A stretch of 64,000 bases of DNA. Source: Pseudomonas helmanticensis (GTDB lineage: Bacteria; Pseudomonadota; Gammaproteobacteria; Pseudomonadales; Pseudomonadaceae). Shown in pieces: positions 1-8,442 of this stretch. Where the stretch lies: assembly GCF_900182985.1 (NCBI RefSeq), contig NZ_FXUY01000001.1, forward strand, positions 1,674,001-1,738,000, given 5' to 3'. A program made the translations under genes and the position numbers. The stretch's first letter is position 1. The number at the start of each line of letters is the position of its first letter. The notes under the pieces were generated by a model. That model was not told the DNA's origin. It did not search any database and saw only the letters and a list, made by a program, of their open reading frames with translations.

Positions 1-513
1 CTGAAGAATGTGCTGACCGGCCGTCTCGGTTCCGTCGGCACCCTCGCCTCGATTCTGCAACTGTTTCGCCGTGACGATGTGGCGCTGGCGATGCAATGCC
101 TGGAGCGCGTGGAACTGGCGCACAAGGCCGGTGAGCGCACTGATTCGCTGTCCGGCGGCCAGAAACAGCGTGTCGGCATTGCCCGCGCACTGGCGCAGCG
201 GCCGAAGGTGATTCTGGCCGATGAGCCGATCGCCAGCCTCGATCCGAAAACCGCACGACTGGTCTTGCAGTACCTGCGCGATGCCACCCGCGAACTGGGC
301 ATCACCGTGCTGTGCAATCTGCACCAGGTCGAATACGCCCGCGAGTTTGGCGACCGCGTGGTCGGCCTCGCTCACGGCAACCTGGTGTTCGATGGCCAAG
401 CGTCGAGCATGACCGAGGCCGATCTGGCGCGAATCTATCCGGGGCAATCGGCCGAGCCATGCGCCGCCATCCCGACACCCAGCCTGACCTACCGCGCCGC
501 CTCGAGGGCCTGA
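1..513 (+). CDS. phnC: Phosphonate ABC transporter ATP-binding protein, 5' end missing
   Basis: The frame is open from base 1, so the N-terminus with the Walker A loop lies outside the window. Visible are the start of the helical domain (KNVLTGRLG, typical of PhnC), the ABC signature LSGGQKQRVGIARAL, Walker B VILADEPIASLD and the H-loop histidine in CNLHQVEYA. The protein would energise import of a phosphonate through the permease encoded two bases downstream. The stop (511-513) and the next ATG (516) are almost contiguous, so the two genes are translationally linked. The PhnC assignment rests on the family motifs and on the adjacent PhnE-type permease and phnX locus. The substrate-binding gene phnD is not visible and is presumably further left. 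Confidence 0.9.
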   Translation: MKNVLTGRLGSVGTLASILQLFRRDDVALAMQCLERVELAHKAGERTDSLSGGQKQRVGIARALAQRPKVILADEPIASLDPKTARLVLQYLRDATRELGITVLCNLHQVEYAREFGDRVVGLAHGNLVFDGQASSMTEADLARIYPGQSAEPCAAIPTPSLTYRAASRA

Positions 514-515
514 AC

Positions 516-1334
516 ATGCAATCGCAAAATTATCAGTGGGTCGGTGACCACCCTCGTGGCACGCGCAGCTGGCTGACCACCGCCGGCATCGTCCTGATCG
601 TGCTGTGGACGCTGAACTGGAGCGCACAAGGCGCGCAGCTCAGCCTCGGTGAACTGGCGGCGGGATTGCCGCAGATCGGTGACTTTCTTTCGCGCACCTT
701 TCCGCCGGATCTGAGCATTCTTCCGCGTCTGATCGCACCAGCGGTGGAGACTTTGCAGATCGCCATTTGGGGCACCTTGCTCGGGGTGTTGCTGGCGATT
801 CCAATGTCGTTTCTCGCCGCGCGCAATCTGAGCCGCAATCGCTGGGTGTTTCACATCACGCGCCAGGCGCTGAACTTCACCCGCAGCATCAACGAACTGA
901 TCCTCGCGCTGATCTTTGTCTCGGCCGTCGGCCTCGGTCCGTTTCCCGGCGTGCTGGCGCTGGCGCTGCATGGCCTGGGCATGCTCGGCAAGTTCTTCGC
1001 CGAGAGCATCGAAGAGATCGACCAAGGCCCGATCGAAGCGCTGCAAGCCACTGGCGCGCGCCCGCTGCAAGTGATCGTGTTCGGCGTTTTACCGCAGGTC
1101 ATCACTGCCTGGATCGCGGTGATTCTTTACCGCTTCGAGGTCAATCTGCGCTCGGCCACGGTGCTCGGAATGGTCGGTGCCGGCGGCTTGGGGTTCGAGC
1201 TGGTGAGCAGTCTCAAACTGTTCAAATACCCGGAAACCGCGACCTGCATCATCGTCATTACCGTCATGGTGATCGTGGCGGACGCCGTTTCCAGTCGCCT
1301 GCGTGCAGCGATCCAGAGCGGCTCTTCCCATTAG
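516..1334 (+). CDS. phnE: Phosphonate ABC transporter permease
   Basis: A 272-residue inner-membrane permease with a short cytoplasmic N-terminus and a first membrane helix around residues 22-40. The BPD_transp_1 domain follows, with the PhnE-like stretch SFLAARNLSRNR and the coupling (EAA) region EALQATGARPLQVIVFGVLP. The ATG at 516 is chosen because it follows the phnC stop by two bases and gives a normal PhnE N-terminus; the frame stays open upstream, but that part only shadows phnC. It pairs with the PhnC ATPase to move phosphonate into the cytoplasm. A 109-bp gap separates it from the alcohol dehydrogenase, so the downstream genes may have their own promoter or be read through. Confidence 0.9.
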   Translation: MQSQNYQWVGDHPRGTRSWLTTAGIVLIVLWTLNWSAQGAQLSLGELAAGLPQIGDFLSRTFPPDLSILPRLIAPAVETLQIAIWGTLLGVLLAIPMSFLAARNLSRNRWVFHITRQALNFTRSINELILALIFVSAVGLGPFPGVLALALHGLGMLGKFFAESIEEIDQGPIEALQATGARPLQVIVFGVLPQVITAWIAVILYRFEVNLRSATVLGMVGAGGLGFELVSSLKLFKYPETATCIIVITVMVIVADAVSSRLRAAIQSGSSH

Positions 1335-1443
1335 CAGCCGCTGTTATCGGCTCAGCCGATTCAACCCTGCGATTTATCGATTTGTAGCGTTGTCGGCCGC
1401 CATCGAGTATGTGCCCACACGACAACAACAAGAAGGATCCACC

Positions 1444-2535
1444 ATGACTGCCCGTTTCCAGAACCCCGTCGATACCCGTTTCGGCTGGGGCAGCCTGCAA
1501 GAACTTGCCGCCATCACCGAACAGCAGACCGTCGCCCTCGTGACCTTCCCTGAGGCGCGTGGGCTGGGGCTGGTGGATCGCCTGCAAGCCCTGCTCGGGG
1601 AGCGCCTGGTCTATGTATTCGAAGATGTGCAGCCCAATCCCGACGTCGCGCATTTGCGCAGCACCTACGAAGATTTCTGGCAGCAGGCCGGCGACTGTGA
1701 TGTGGTCCTGGCTGTCGGTGGCGGCAGCGCCATCGACACGGCCAAGGCGTTGATCGTCGGCACCGCGTCGGGGCGTTTCGATGAACTGCTGAATCTGCTG
1801 GCGACCGGCAAACCGTTCACCCCGCCGCGCTGCAAACAGCTGATCGCCGCGCCGACCACCGCCGGCACCGGCAGCGAGGTCACGCCATGGGCAACCATCT
1901 GGGACAGCGCCAGCCAGAAGAAATACTCGCTGCACCTGGATTGCACCTGGCCGCGCGTGGCGATCATCGACCCGCAGTTGATGCTCACCGTACCCGCCAG
2001 CGTCACCGTTTCCACCGGGCTCGATGCGCTGTCCCATGCACTGGAGTCGATCTGGAACGTCAACGCCAATCCAGTCTCGGATACCTTCGCCATCTCGGCG
2101 ATCGAAGACATTCTCGAATGCCTGCCGAGCCTGCAAAAAGACTTGTCCAGCCAGGAGCTGCGCACGCGCATGGCACTGGCGGCGCTCAAGGCCGGGCTGG
2201 CGTTTTCCAACACCAAAACCGCGTTGGCACACTCCATTTCCTATGAAATGACCTTGCGCCATGGCCTGCCCCACGGCATCGCCTGCTCCTTCACTCTGCC
2301 ACTGGTGCTCGGTCTGGCGTGGGGCCATGACGCCACCCGCGACCGCGTCCTGCAGCGGGTGTTCGGCGCAGACCTGCCCAAGGCTCAACAGCAGTTGCGC
2401 GAGTTTCTCCATGCGCTGGGTGTGAAGACCGAGTTTGCCGACTACGGCGTCTCGGCCAAGGACGCCGACGACATCATTCACCTGGCGATGCAGGGCGCAC
2501 GCGGCAAGAACTTCATCGGTTCTCAAGCTGCCTGA
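1444..2535 (+). CDS. Phosphonate-associated iron-containing alcohol dehydrogenase (phosphonoacetaldehyde reductase-like)
   Basis: A 363-residue group III (iron-dependent) alcohol dehydrogenase. The nucleotide-binding GGGS motif is in VLAVGGGSAIDTAKAL, and metal ligands of the family are visible as D and H in GLDALSHALE and H in LRHGLPHG. The ATG follows an AGAAGGA ribosome site (1431-1437). Enzymes of this type next to phnX form a recognised phosphonate-associated subfamily. The expected reaction interconverts phosphonoacetaldehyde and 2-hydroxyethylphosphonate with NAD(P)H. In a catabolic locus it may run as the alcohol oxidation and feed PhnX. Direction and exact substrate are inference; the family is clear. 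Confidence 0.85.
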   Translation: MTARFQNPVDTRFGWGSLQELAAITEQQTVALVTFPEARGLGLVDRLQALLGERLVYVFEDVQPNPDVAHLRSTYEDFWQQAGDCDVVLAVGGGSAIDTAKALIVGTASGRFDELLNLLATGKPFTPPRCKQLIAAPTTAGTGSEVTPWATIWDSASQKKYSLHLDCTWPRVAIIDPQLMLTVPASVTVSTGLDALSHALESIWNVNANPVSDTFAISAIEDILECLPSLQKDLSSQELRTRMALAALKAGLAFSNTKTALAHSISYEMTLRHGLPHGIACSFTLPLVLGLAWGHDATRDRVLQRVFGADLPKAQQQLREFLHALGVKTEFADYGVSAKDADDIIHLAMQGARGKNFIGSQAA

Positions 2536-2665
2536 CCTCGCCCGACACCTGAACAACCCAAGCTCAGCCAGCGGCGTAAACGCTGCGGTGATTTCCTGTC
2601 GCACCAAAAAAGAGTGCACCCGCCGACGACATCCGGCGGGAATCCACAACAATAAGGAAAAGATC

Positions 2666-3961
2666 ATGAATCGTGCCGAAACAATGCCTGGTCTCGCCGA
2701 ACGTTCTGCCTCGTTCCGTGTCGCGCAGTGGCGCATGCTGCTGGCGGCGATGTTCTGCTATCTGTTTTTCTACACCGGGCGACAAACCTTCGGTTTCGCC
2801 ATTCCGGGGATCCAGGCCGAGTTCGGTCTGAGCAAGGAAACCCTCGGCTGGGCCTCTGCCGCGATGCTCTGGGCCTACGCGATTGGTCAGGCGATCAACG
2901 GCAACCTCGCCGACAAATTCGGTGGCCGGCGCATCATGACCCTCGGCGCGGTGTTGTCCTGCGCGGCGAACTGGGTGACCAGTTTTGCCGGCGGTTTCTC
3001 CAGCCTGATTCTGCCATGGGGCGTCAACGGCTACTTTCAGGCCTTGGGCTGGGCGCCGGGCGGTCGGCTGATTGCCAATTGGTGGGCGGCCGGCGAGCGC
3101 GGCAAGGTCTATGGCTTCTACACCTTTGCCGCCGGCTGCGCGTCAGTGCTGTCGTACATCACCTCTATCGTCGTGCTCGAAGTGCTGCAACTGGAATGGC
3201 GCTGGATCTTCCGCTTGCCGGTGCTGCTGATGCTTGCCGGCGGCATCATTTTCTATCTGGTCGCCCGCGAACGGCCGCAGGACCTGGGCTTCGAACCGTT
3301 GGCCGATACCGGTGTGGCCAATACTGATGACAAACATCAGGAAGCCGCTTACGGCGCAGTCGAGTCCTCGGCACAACGCTACAAAGCCGTGCTGAAGAAT
3401 CCTCGCCTGCTGATCGCCGCACTGTCGCTGGGCTTTCAGAACGCGGCGCGCTACGGCTTGATCGTCTGGGTGCCGGTGCACTTTCTCGGCGCTGACTGGA
3501 AAAGCGGCGACAGCATGATCGACCCGAAATGGATCACCGTCGCCCTCCCCGTCGGCATGGCGGTCGGCGCCCTGAGCAATGGCTGGGTGTCGGACAAGCT
3601 GTTCGGCTCCAAGCGTTATCTGGCGATCATGCTCTATATGGTCCTCGGCGCCGCGACCAGCCTGTGGATGTGGAGCCTGCCGCCGCACAGCGTCATTGGC
3701 CTGGTGGCTTTGTTCCTTTGTGGATTCTTCGTCTATGGGCCGGCATCGAGTTTCTGGGCGCTCTGCCCGGATCTGGTCGGTGCCAAACGCGCCGGCACGG
3801 CAACCGGGATCATGAACTTTTCGTCCTATCTGTTCGCCGGCTTGGCCGAGCCGATGATTGGTCGTTTGCTTGACACCACGGCAAACACGTCTCTCATCTT
3901 CATAGTGGTCACCAGCGCCTGCCTGTGCAGCGCGGCAGTGGCATTGTTCATCCGACGCTGA
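2666..3961 (+). CDS. MFS transporter, organophosphate:phosphate antiporter type
   Basis: A 431-residue major facilitator with about 12 membrane helices. The N-terminal stretch FYTGRQTFGFAIPG and the later AIGQAINGNLADKFGGRR loop resemble the GlpT/UhpT/PgtP (OPA) group, which swaps organic phosphates for inorganic phosphate. The start follows AAGGAAA at 2654-2660. It is 11 bp upstream of the LysR gene and sits between the alcohol dehydrogenase and phnX. A phosphonate with a charged phosphorus group is therefore the likely cargo, either as import or as overflow of a pathway intermediate. This is a second transport route beside the ABC system; specificity cannot be read from the sequence. Confidence 0.82.
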   Translation: MNRAETMPGLAERSASFRVAQWRMLLAAMFCYLFFYTGRQTFGFAIPGIQAEFGLSKETLGWASAAMLWAYAIGQAINGNLADKFGGRRIMTLGAVLSCAANWVTSFAGGFSSLILPWGVNGYFQALGWAPGGRLIANWWAAGERGKVYGFYTFAAGCASVLSYITSIVVLEVLQLEWRWIFRLPVLLMLAGGIIFYLVARERPQDLGFEPLADTGVANTDDKHQEAAYGAVESSAQRYKAVLKNPRLLIAALSLGFQNAARYGLIVWVPVHFLGADWKSGDSMIDPKWITVALPVGMAVGALSNGWVSDKLFGSKRYLAIMLYMVLGAATSLWMWSLPPHSVIGLVALFLCGFFVYGPASSFWALCPDLVGAKRAGTATGIMNFSSYLFAGLAEPMIGRLLDTTANTSLIFIVVTSACLCSAAVALFIRR

Positions 3962-3971
3962 CGGGGCTTGC

Positions 3972-4841
3972 ATGTACCAGTATCACAAGTGGTTGCGTTC
4001 GTTTCATGCGGTGGCCAAGACCGGCAGCTTCACGTTAGCCGCCGAGTATCTCTGCGTCGGCCAGCCGACCGTCAGCGAACAGGTCAACGCACTTGAGAAA
4101 ACCTTCTCGGTGGAGCTGTTCCACCGCCGTGGGCGCTACATCGAGATGAGTTCGGCCGGGCACAAGCTCTATGCGATCACCCAGGGCTTGTTCGGCCAGG
4201 AAGATGAAGCGGTGCAACTGCTGCAGAGTTTCAAACAACGCAAGACCGGCATGCTGCGCCTCGGTGCGGTGTCGCCACCGATTGCGATGAACCTGACGTA
4301 TGAGCTGATGCAACGCCACCCGGATATCGAACTGGAAACTTCGTTCTCTTCGGAAAAGGACACCCTGGCGCGGTTGTTCAACTTCGATATCGACGTGGCG
4401 ATTCTGGCGTTGTCGGAATTCGATGAGCGCTTTCATACGCAGCTGTATCACCGCTACCCGATCATTGCCGTGGTGCGCGATGACCATCCCTGGGCCAGCC
4501 AGACGCAGGTTCACGTCAGCGCGATCAGCAAGGAAAAATGGGTAATGCGCGAAACCAGCGCACGCACCCGACAACTGGTGGAAGAACGCTGCAAGCGCCT
4601 CGACATCGAACTCAATTGCGTCATGCAACTGAACAGCCGCGAAGCCATCGTCCACGCAATCGTCAAAGGCATCGGCATCGGTTTCGTATCGGCCGTCGAG
4701 TACGCCGAAACGCCCGGCACCACGCCGATCACCTTTGTCGATCACCCGTTCTTTATCGAATACCACCTGTGTTGCCTCGGCATCCGCAGGAACCGGCCGG
4801 TGATTGCCGAACTGTTCGACTCAGCGCCACCGATGAATTGA
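3972..4841 (+). CDS. LysR-family regulator of aminoethylphosphonate/phosphonate catabolism
   Basis: A 289-residue LysR regulator. The N-terminal winged helix-turn-helix is at residues 5-63 (FHAVAKTGSFTLAAEYL, then QPTVSEQVNALE), and a periplasmic-binding-like effector domain covers about residues 90-285. A LysR subfamily specifically linked to aminoethylphosphonate catabolism is known next to phnX-type genes, and position and length agree. Unusually for LysR proteins it is co-directional with its presumed targets, lying between the MFS gene (11 bp) and phnX (73 bp). It probably activates this cluster with a phosphonate effector; the effector is inferred. Confidence 0.85.
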   Translation: MYQYHKWLRSFHAVAKTGSFTLAAEYLCVGQPTVSEQVNALEKTFSVELFHRRGRYIEMSSAGHKLYAITQGLFGQEDEAVQLLQSFKQRKTGMLRLGAVSPPIAMNLTYELMQRHPDIELETSFSSEKDTLARLFNFDIDVAILALSEFDERFHTQLYHRYPIIAVVRDDHPWASQTQVHVSAISKEKWVMRETSARTRQLVEERCKRLDIELNCVMQLNSREAIVHAIVKGIGIGFVSAVEYAETPGTTPITFVDHPFFIEYHLCCLGIRRNRPVIAELFDSAPPMN

Positions 4842-4914
4842 TTCAATCCTGCCTCAAACTGCCTGCCTTTGATTTGAGGGACGGCCAACGCTTACCTGAA
4901 AACGGAGATTGACC

Positions 4915-5742
4915 ATGCAGTACAAGCAACCGACTCACCTGCAAGCCGCCATCCTCGACTGGGCTGGCACCGTTGTTGATTTCGGCTCGTTCGCACCAAC
5001 GCAGATTTTCGTCGAAGCCTTCGCCGAGTTCGACGTCGCGGTATCACTGGAGGAAGCGCGCGGGCCGATGGGCATGGGCAAGTGGGACCACATCCGCACT
5101 TTGTGCAACCTGCCGCAGATTGGCGAACGTTACCGTTCTGCGTTTGGTCGTTTGCCAAGCGATGCTGACGTGACCGCGATTTATGAGCGTTTCATGCCAC
5201 TGCAGATCGAGAAAATCGCCCTGCATTCGGCGCTGATCCCTGGCGCGATTGCAGCGATTGCCGCGTTGCGTGACAAGGGCTTGAAAATCGGTTCGTGCTC
5301 CGGATATCCAGCGGTGGTGATGGCCAAGGTTGTCGAACTCGCGCGGGAAAACGGCTATGTCGCCGATCATGTGGTCGCCACCGATGAAGTGCCCAATGGC
5401 CGGCCGCACCCGGCGCAGGCGCTGGCCAACGTGATTGCCCTGGGCATCGACGACGTGGCCGCGTGCGTCAAGGTCGACGACACCTGGCCGGGCATTCTTG
5501 AAGGTCGCAGCGCCGGCATGTGGACGGTGGCGCTGACCTGCTCCGGCAACGCGCTGGGCCTGACCTACGAGCAATACCAGGCGCTGCCGTCGGACCGACT
5601 GGCCGAAGAGCGCGCGCGGATCGGCAAGATGTTCGCCCCTTCGCGCCCGCATTACCTGATCGACACCATCGCCGAGCTGCCGGAAGTCATTGACGACATC
5701 AACGCGCGCCTGGCACGCGGCGAAACCCCACAGTCCTGCTAA
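4915..5742 (+). CDS. phnX: Phosphonoacetaldehyde hydrolase
   Basis: A 275-residue HAD-superfamily enzyme that splits phosphonoacetaldehyde into acetaldehyde and phosphate. The HAD nucleophile is Asp15 in [14 protein letters not shown], and the Schiff-base lysine diagnostic of PhnX is Lys56 in [11 protein letters not shown]. The cap domain follows the first motif. The HAD lysine and acidic loops lie in the second half (around [10 protein letters not shown] and VDDTWPG). The ATG at 4915 is preferred over a TTG two codons upstream because GGAG at 4904-4907 is correctly spaced. No phnW (aminoethylphosphonate transaminase) is seen beside it, so the aldehyde may arise from the adjacent alcohol dehydrogenase or from a transaminase encoded to the left. 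Confidence 0.95.
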   Translation: MQYKQPTHLQAAILDWAGTVVDFGSFAPTQIFVEAFAEFDVAVSLEEARGPMGMGKWDHIRTLCNLPQIGERYRSAFGRLPSDADVTAIYERFMPLQIEKIALHSALIPGAIAAIAALRDKGLKIGSCSGYPAVVMAKVVELARENGYVADHVVATDEVPNGRPHPAQALANVIALGIDDVAACVKVDDTWPGILEGRSAGMWTVALTCSGNALGLTYEQYQALPSDRLAEERARIGKMFAPSRPHYLIDTIAELPEVIDDINARLARGETPQSC

Positions 5743-5780
5743 CCCCACCGCCCCGGTAGGAGCTGCCGAAGGCTGCGATC

Positions 5781-5883
5781 TGATCGTTCCCACGCTCTGC
5801 GTGGGAATGCAGCCCGTGACGCTCCGCGTCACTGGACGCGGAGCGTCCCTAGAGGCATTCCCACGCAGAGCATGGGAACGATC
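5781..5883. repeat. Inverted REP-like pair (GATCGTTCCCACGC type)
   Basis: The arms TGATCGTTCCCACGCTCTGC (from 5781) and its near-perfect complement ending at 5883 enclose a GC-rich centre that contains its own short inverted repeat (GACGCTCCGCGTC / GACGCGGAGCGTC). It lies just after phnX and could act as a transcript-end hairpin. Confidence 0.75.
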
Positions 5884-5983
5884 TGTGGCCACGCTTGAAT
5901 CGCAGGCAAAAAAAAGCTGCCACGAATGGCAGCAGAAACTTTAAGAACACGCGATGTATTGAGGTCAGCATAGACGCCGGATA

Positions 5984-6001
5984 ATGACAGTGTCATGACA
6001 G
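5984..6001 (-). promoter_or_regulatory. Perfect PHO box (PhoB site), minus-strand orientation
   Basis: Read on the minus strand the site is CTGTCAT-GACA-CTGTCAT, two exact CTGTCAT half-sites 4 bp apart, which is the canonical PhoB-binding arrangement. It lies 112 bp upstream of the Ppx/GppA gene but points away from it, towards phnX, which runs the other way. No minus-strand gene is seen to the left, so its transcript, if any, would be antisense to phnX. It may instead strengthen PhoB binding to the neighbouring plus-strand box. Confidence 0.7.
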
Positions 6002-6028
6002 CCGCAAATTCATTGAATCACCCCTGCC

Positions 6029-6046
6029 CCGTCATCAGGATGTCAT
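6029..6046 (+). promoter_or_regulatory. PHO box upstream of the Ppx/GppA gene
   Basis: CCGTCAT-CAGG-ATGTCAT matches CTGTCAT at 6 of 7 positions in each half, with the correct 4-bp gap. A possible -10 (CACAAT, 6058-6063) begins 11 bp after the box, the distance used at PhoB-activated promoters where the box replaces the -35. The gene start at 6113 is 67 bp downstream. Confidence 0.65.
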
Positions 6047-6112
6047 CAAGATCACCGCACAATCCTCGCAAACCGTCTTGAGCCTCGCGACGGATGTTTT
6101 GCAGGGATTCCC

Positions 6113-7048
6113 ATGAAAGACGACGCCTCGCTGTTTGCCGCCATCGACCTGGGTTCGAATGCCTTTCGCCTGATGATCGGGCAGTCAGTGCGCAGCCGCA
6201 AAGGCCTGCTGATACAGGAAGTGAAAACCCTGCGTGAACCGGTGCGGCTTGCCGAGGGTTTTGACGGTGGCGCGCTCGACGCGCTGGCGCTGGATCGCGG
6301 CTGGCAGGCATTGGCGCGGTTCGGCAAGAAACTGCGTGGCTTCGAAGCCGGTCGCGTGCGCGCGGTGGCGACCAGCGCCGTGCGCGAGGCCGACAATGCG
6401 CAGCTGTTTCTCGCCAGCGCCGAACGGCATCTGGGTTTTCCGATCGACGTTATCTGCGGCCATGAAGAGGCGCGGCTGGTTTACGCCGGCGTCACCCACG
6501 CCTTGCCGAGCGCCGTCGACATGCGCCTGGTGGTCGACATCGGCGGCGGTTCCACCGAGCTGATCCTCGGCCAGGGCGCGCAACCGTTGCTCACCGAAAG
6601 TATCGCCATCGGCAGCGGCACCTTGAGCACACGCTTCTTTCGCGGCGGCGACCTGTCCGCCGCTGCGTTACAGGAAGCCGAACGTTTCGCCATCCTGCAG
6701 TTTGAAAAAGTTGCCCGGCGCTACCGTGCTCAGGGCTGGCAGCAAACCATCGGCTCTTCCGGCACTGCGCGCATGCTGGCTAAAGTGCTCAAGGCCAATC
6801 GTCTCAACGACTACGGTCAGGACGGCATCACCTACGGCGGGCTCCTACGCCTGTCGTTGCTTCTGCTGAAGGTGAACAACGTCCAGCAATTGAAACTGGC
6901 CGGGCTGCAACCTCATCGTCAGAGCATTCTGCCCGGTGGTCTGGTGCTGATGCTGGCCGCCTTCAAAGTGTTCGGCATCGCACAAATGCTGCCGTCGGAA
7001 CCGGGCCTGCGCCTCGGCGTGTTGCACGGTTTGATGAGCCAGCATTAA
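6113..7048 (+). CDS. Short Ppx/GppA-family phosphatase
   Basis: A 311-residue protein consisting only of the ASKHA-fold Ppx/GppA domain. The phosphate-1 loop is AAIDLGSNAFRLMIG, ATSAVREADN follows, and the second nucleotide/phosphate loop is VVDIGGGSTELILG. Full Ppx proteins of about 500 residues carry extra C-terminal helical domains that are absent here, so this is not the main ppx gene. The family hydrolyses polyphosphate or pppGpp; which one cannot be told. The start follows AGGGA at 6101-6105. Two PHO boxes upstream and the neighbouring phosphonate genes suggest a role during phosphate starvation. Confidence 0.85.
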   Translation: MKDDASLFAAIDLGSNAFRLMIGQSVRSRKGLLIQEVKTLREPVRLAEGFDGGALDALALDRGWQALARFGKKLRGFEAGRVRAVATSAVREADNAQLFLASAERHLGFPIDVICGHEEARLVYAGVTHALPSAVDMRLVVDIGGGSTELILGQGAQPLLTESIAIGSGTLSTRFFRGGDLSAAALQEAERFAILQFEKVARRYRAQGWQQTIGSSGTARMLAKVLKANRLNDYGQDGITYGGLLRLSLLLLKVNNVQQLKLAGLQPHRQSILPGGLVLMLAAFKVFGIAQMLPSEPGLRLGVLHGLMSQH

Positions 7049-7099
7049 TCCTCACCCGGCAGATTCGTCTCCCCTTCAGCGGCCTGATCGACTACCATG

Positions 7100-7272
7100 C
7101 CGCCGCCGGTTTCCAAACGGGATTAATAGGGAATCCGAGGTGCTTGCACAGCATCGATCGGAACTGCCCCCGCAACTGTAGGTGCTGAGCCTGCTCCACG
7201 ACTGCCACTGGGTGAACCCCGGGAAGGCCGGAGCATTGGCGATGACGCATCAGTCAGGAGACCTGCCGGCAC
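7100..7272 (+). ncRNA. Cobalamin riboswitch
   Basis: The conserved blocks of the cobalamin aptamer appear in order: GGGAATCCGAGGTG (near 7129), CTGCCCCCGCAACTGTA (7164-7180), GCCACTGGG (7204-7212), GGGAAGGCC (7220-7228) and the closing GTCAGGAGACCTGCCGGC (7253-7270). It heads the leader of the BtuF-like gene at 7429. A short hairpin (GGTGTCC-GGGAA-GGACACC, 7293-7311) lies between aptamer and start codon. It has no U run, so control is more likely at translation or by another structure. Binding of adenosylcobalamin should shut down the importer. Confidence 0.95.
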
Positions 7273-7428
7273 AGTGACTGACTAACCGGCGGGGTGTCCG
7301 GGAAGGACACCGTGCCGTGCGCGTCTTCCGGGATGAGCGGCCTTGCGCTGTTGCCCTGACCGCGCTCGATGGTGTGTTTCCGAACCGTACTCTGCCGCTC
7401 CCCGTACGGTTTTCCTGGAGACTGCCTC

Positions 7429-8442
7429 ATGCTGCTGCCCCGCGTTGCCACCCTCATCACCGGCCTGTGCCTTGGCACGCTGGCCCATGCGGCACCGACT
7501 CAATACCCGCTGACCATCGAAAACTGCGGCAGCAGCCTGACCTTTGAGCATGCTCCCGCTCGTACGGTGACCATCGGCCAGGCCGGCACGGAACTGCTCT
7601 ACGCCATGGGCCTGAGCGACAAAGTCGTCGGCACCTCGCTGTGGTTCAACAATGTGCTGGCCAAGTACAAGACGCAGGACGACAAGATCGAGCGCCTGGC
7701 CGACAACGAACCGAGCTTCGAATCGGTGATCGGCAAACGCCCGGAACTGGTCGCCGTGGAGCTGGAATGGATGGTCGGCCCGCAAGGTGCGGTCGGTACC
7801 CGTGAGCAGTTTCATGAGCTGAAGATTCCGACCTACCTGCTGCCCTCCGATTGCGAAGCCAAGGACAATCTGGTCGGCGCCGACGGCACGCGACTGGCGC
7901 CATTTCGCATCGACAGCATTTACAAGAGCGTGAGCCAACTGGCGCAGATCTTCGATGTGCAGGATCGCGGACACCAACTCAACGAGCAACTCAAGGCCAG
8001 CCTTGCCAAGTCGATTGCCACCGCACAGGGCAAACAACTGAAAGACGCCAGCGCGCTGGTGTGGTTCTCCAGCGCACAAATGGACATCGAGCCCTTCGTG
8101 GCCGGGCACAAAGGCATTCCCGATTTCATGCTGAGCACCCTCGGCGTGCGCAACGTGGTGGAATCCGATGAAGAGTGGCCGACGGTCGGCTGGGAAACCA
8201 TCGCCAAAGCCAACCCGACGTTCCTCGTCATCGCCCGCATGGATCGCCGTCGCTTCCCCGCTGACGACTATGAAAAGAAACTCGCCTTCCTGCGCAGCGA
8301 TCCGGTGACGCGCAACATGGACGCGGTGAAAAACAACCGCATCATCATTCTTGACGCCATGGCCATGCAGGCCAGCCAGCGCATGTTCGATGGCCTGGAA
8401 CAACTGGCCACGGCCATCAACGGCTACGACCTGTCGAAATGA
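7429..8442 (+). CDS. btuF: Cobalamin ABC transporter substrate-binding protein (BtuF-like)
   Basis: A 337-residue periplasmic protein with a Sec signal peptide (residues 1-22, cut near LAHA/AP) and a periplasmic-binding fold of the FecB/BtuF class, seen as two lobes joined by a long central helix. The N-terminal motif RTVTIGQAGTELLYAMGLSDKVVG is typical of the family. The ATG follows TGGAG at 7415-7419. It is directly behind a cobalamin riboswitch and overlaps the FecCD-type permease by 4 bp. B12 or another corrinoid is therefore the likely ligand rather than a siderophore; the assignment rests mainly on the riboswitch. Confidence 0.85.
   Translation: MLLPRVATLITGLCLGTLAHAAPTQYPLTIENCGSSLTFEHAPARTVTIGQAGTELLYAMGLSDKVVGTSLWFNNVLAKYKTQDDKIERLADNEPSFESVIGKRPELVAVELEWMVGPQGAVGTREQFHELKIPTYLLPSDCEAKDNLVGADGTRLAPFRIDSIYKSVSQLAQIFDVQDRGHQLNEQLKASLAKSIATAQGKQLKDASALVWFSSAQMDIEPFVAGHKGIPDFMLSTLGVRNVVESDEEWPTVGWETIAKANPTFLVIARMDRRRFPADDYEKKLAFLRSDPVTRNMDAVKNNRIIILDAMAMQASQRMFDGLEQLATAINGYDLSK

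Noticed and set aside
1264..2736. 490-codon minus-strand frame
   Set aside because: Shadow of the iron alcohol dehydrogenase; no protein-like motifs and a basic, low-complexity composition.
5690..5944. 84-codon frame after phnX
   Set aside because: It consists mostly of a translated REP pair.
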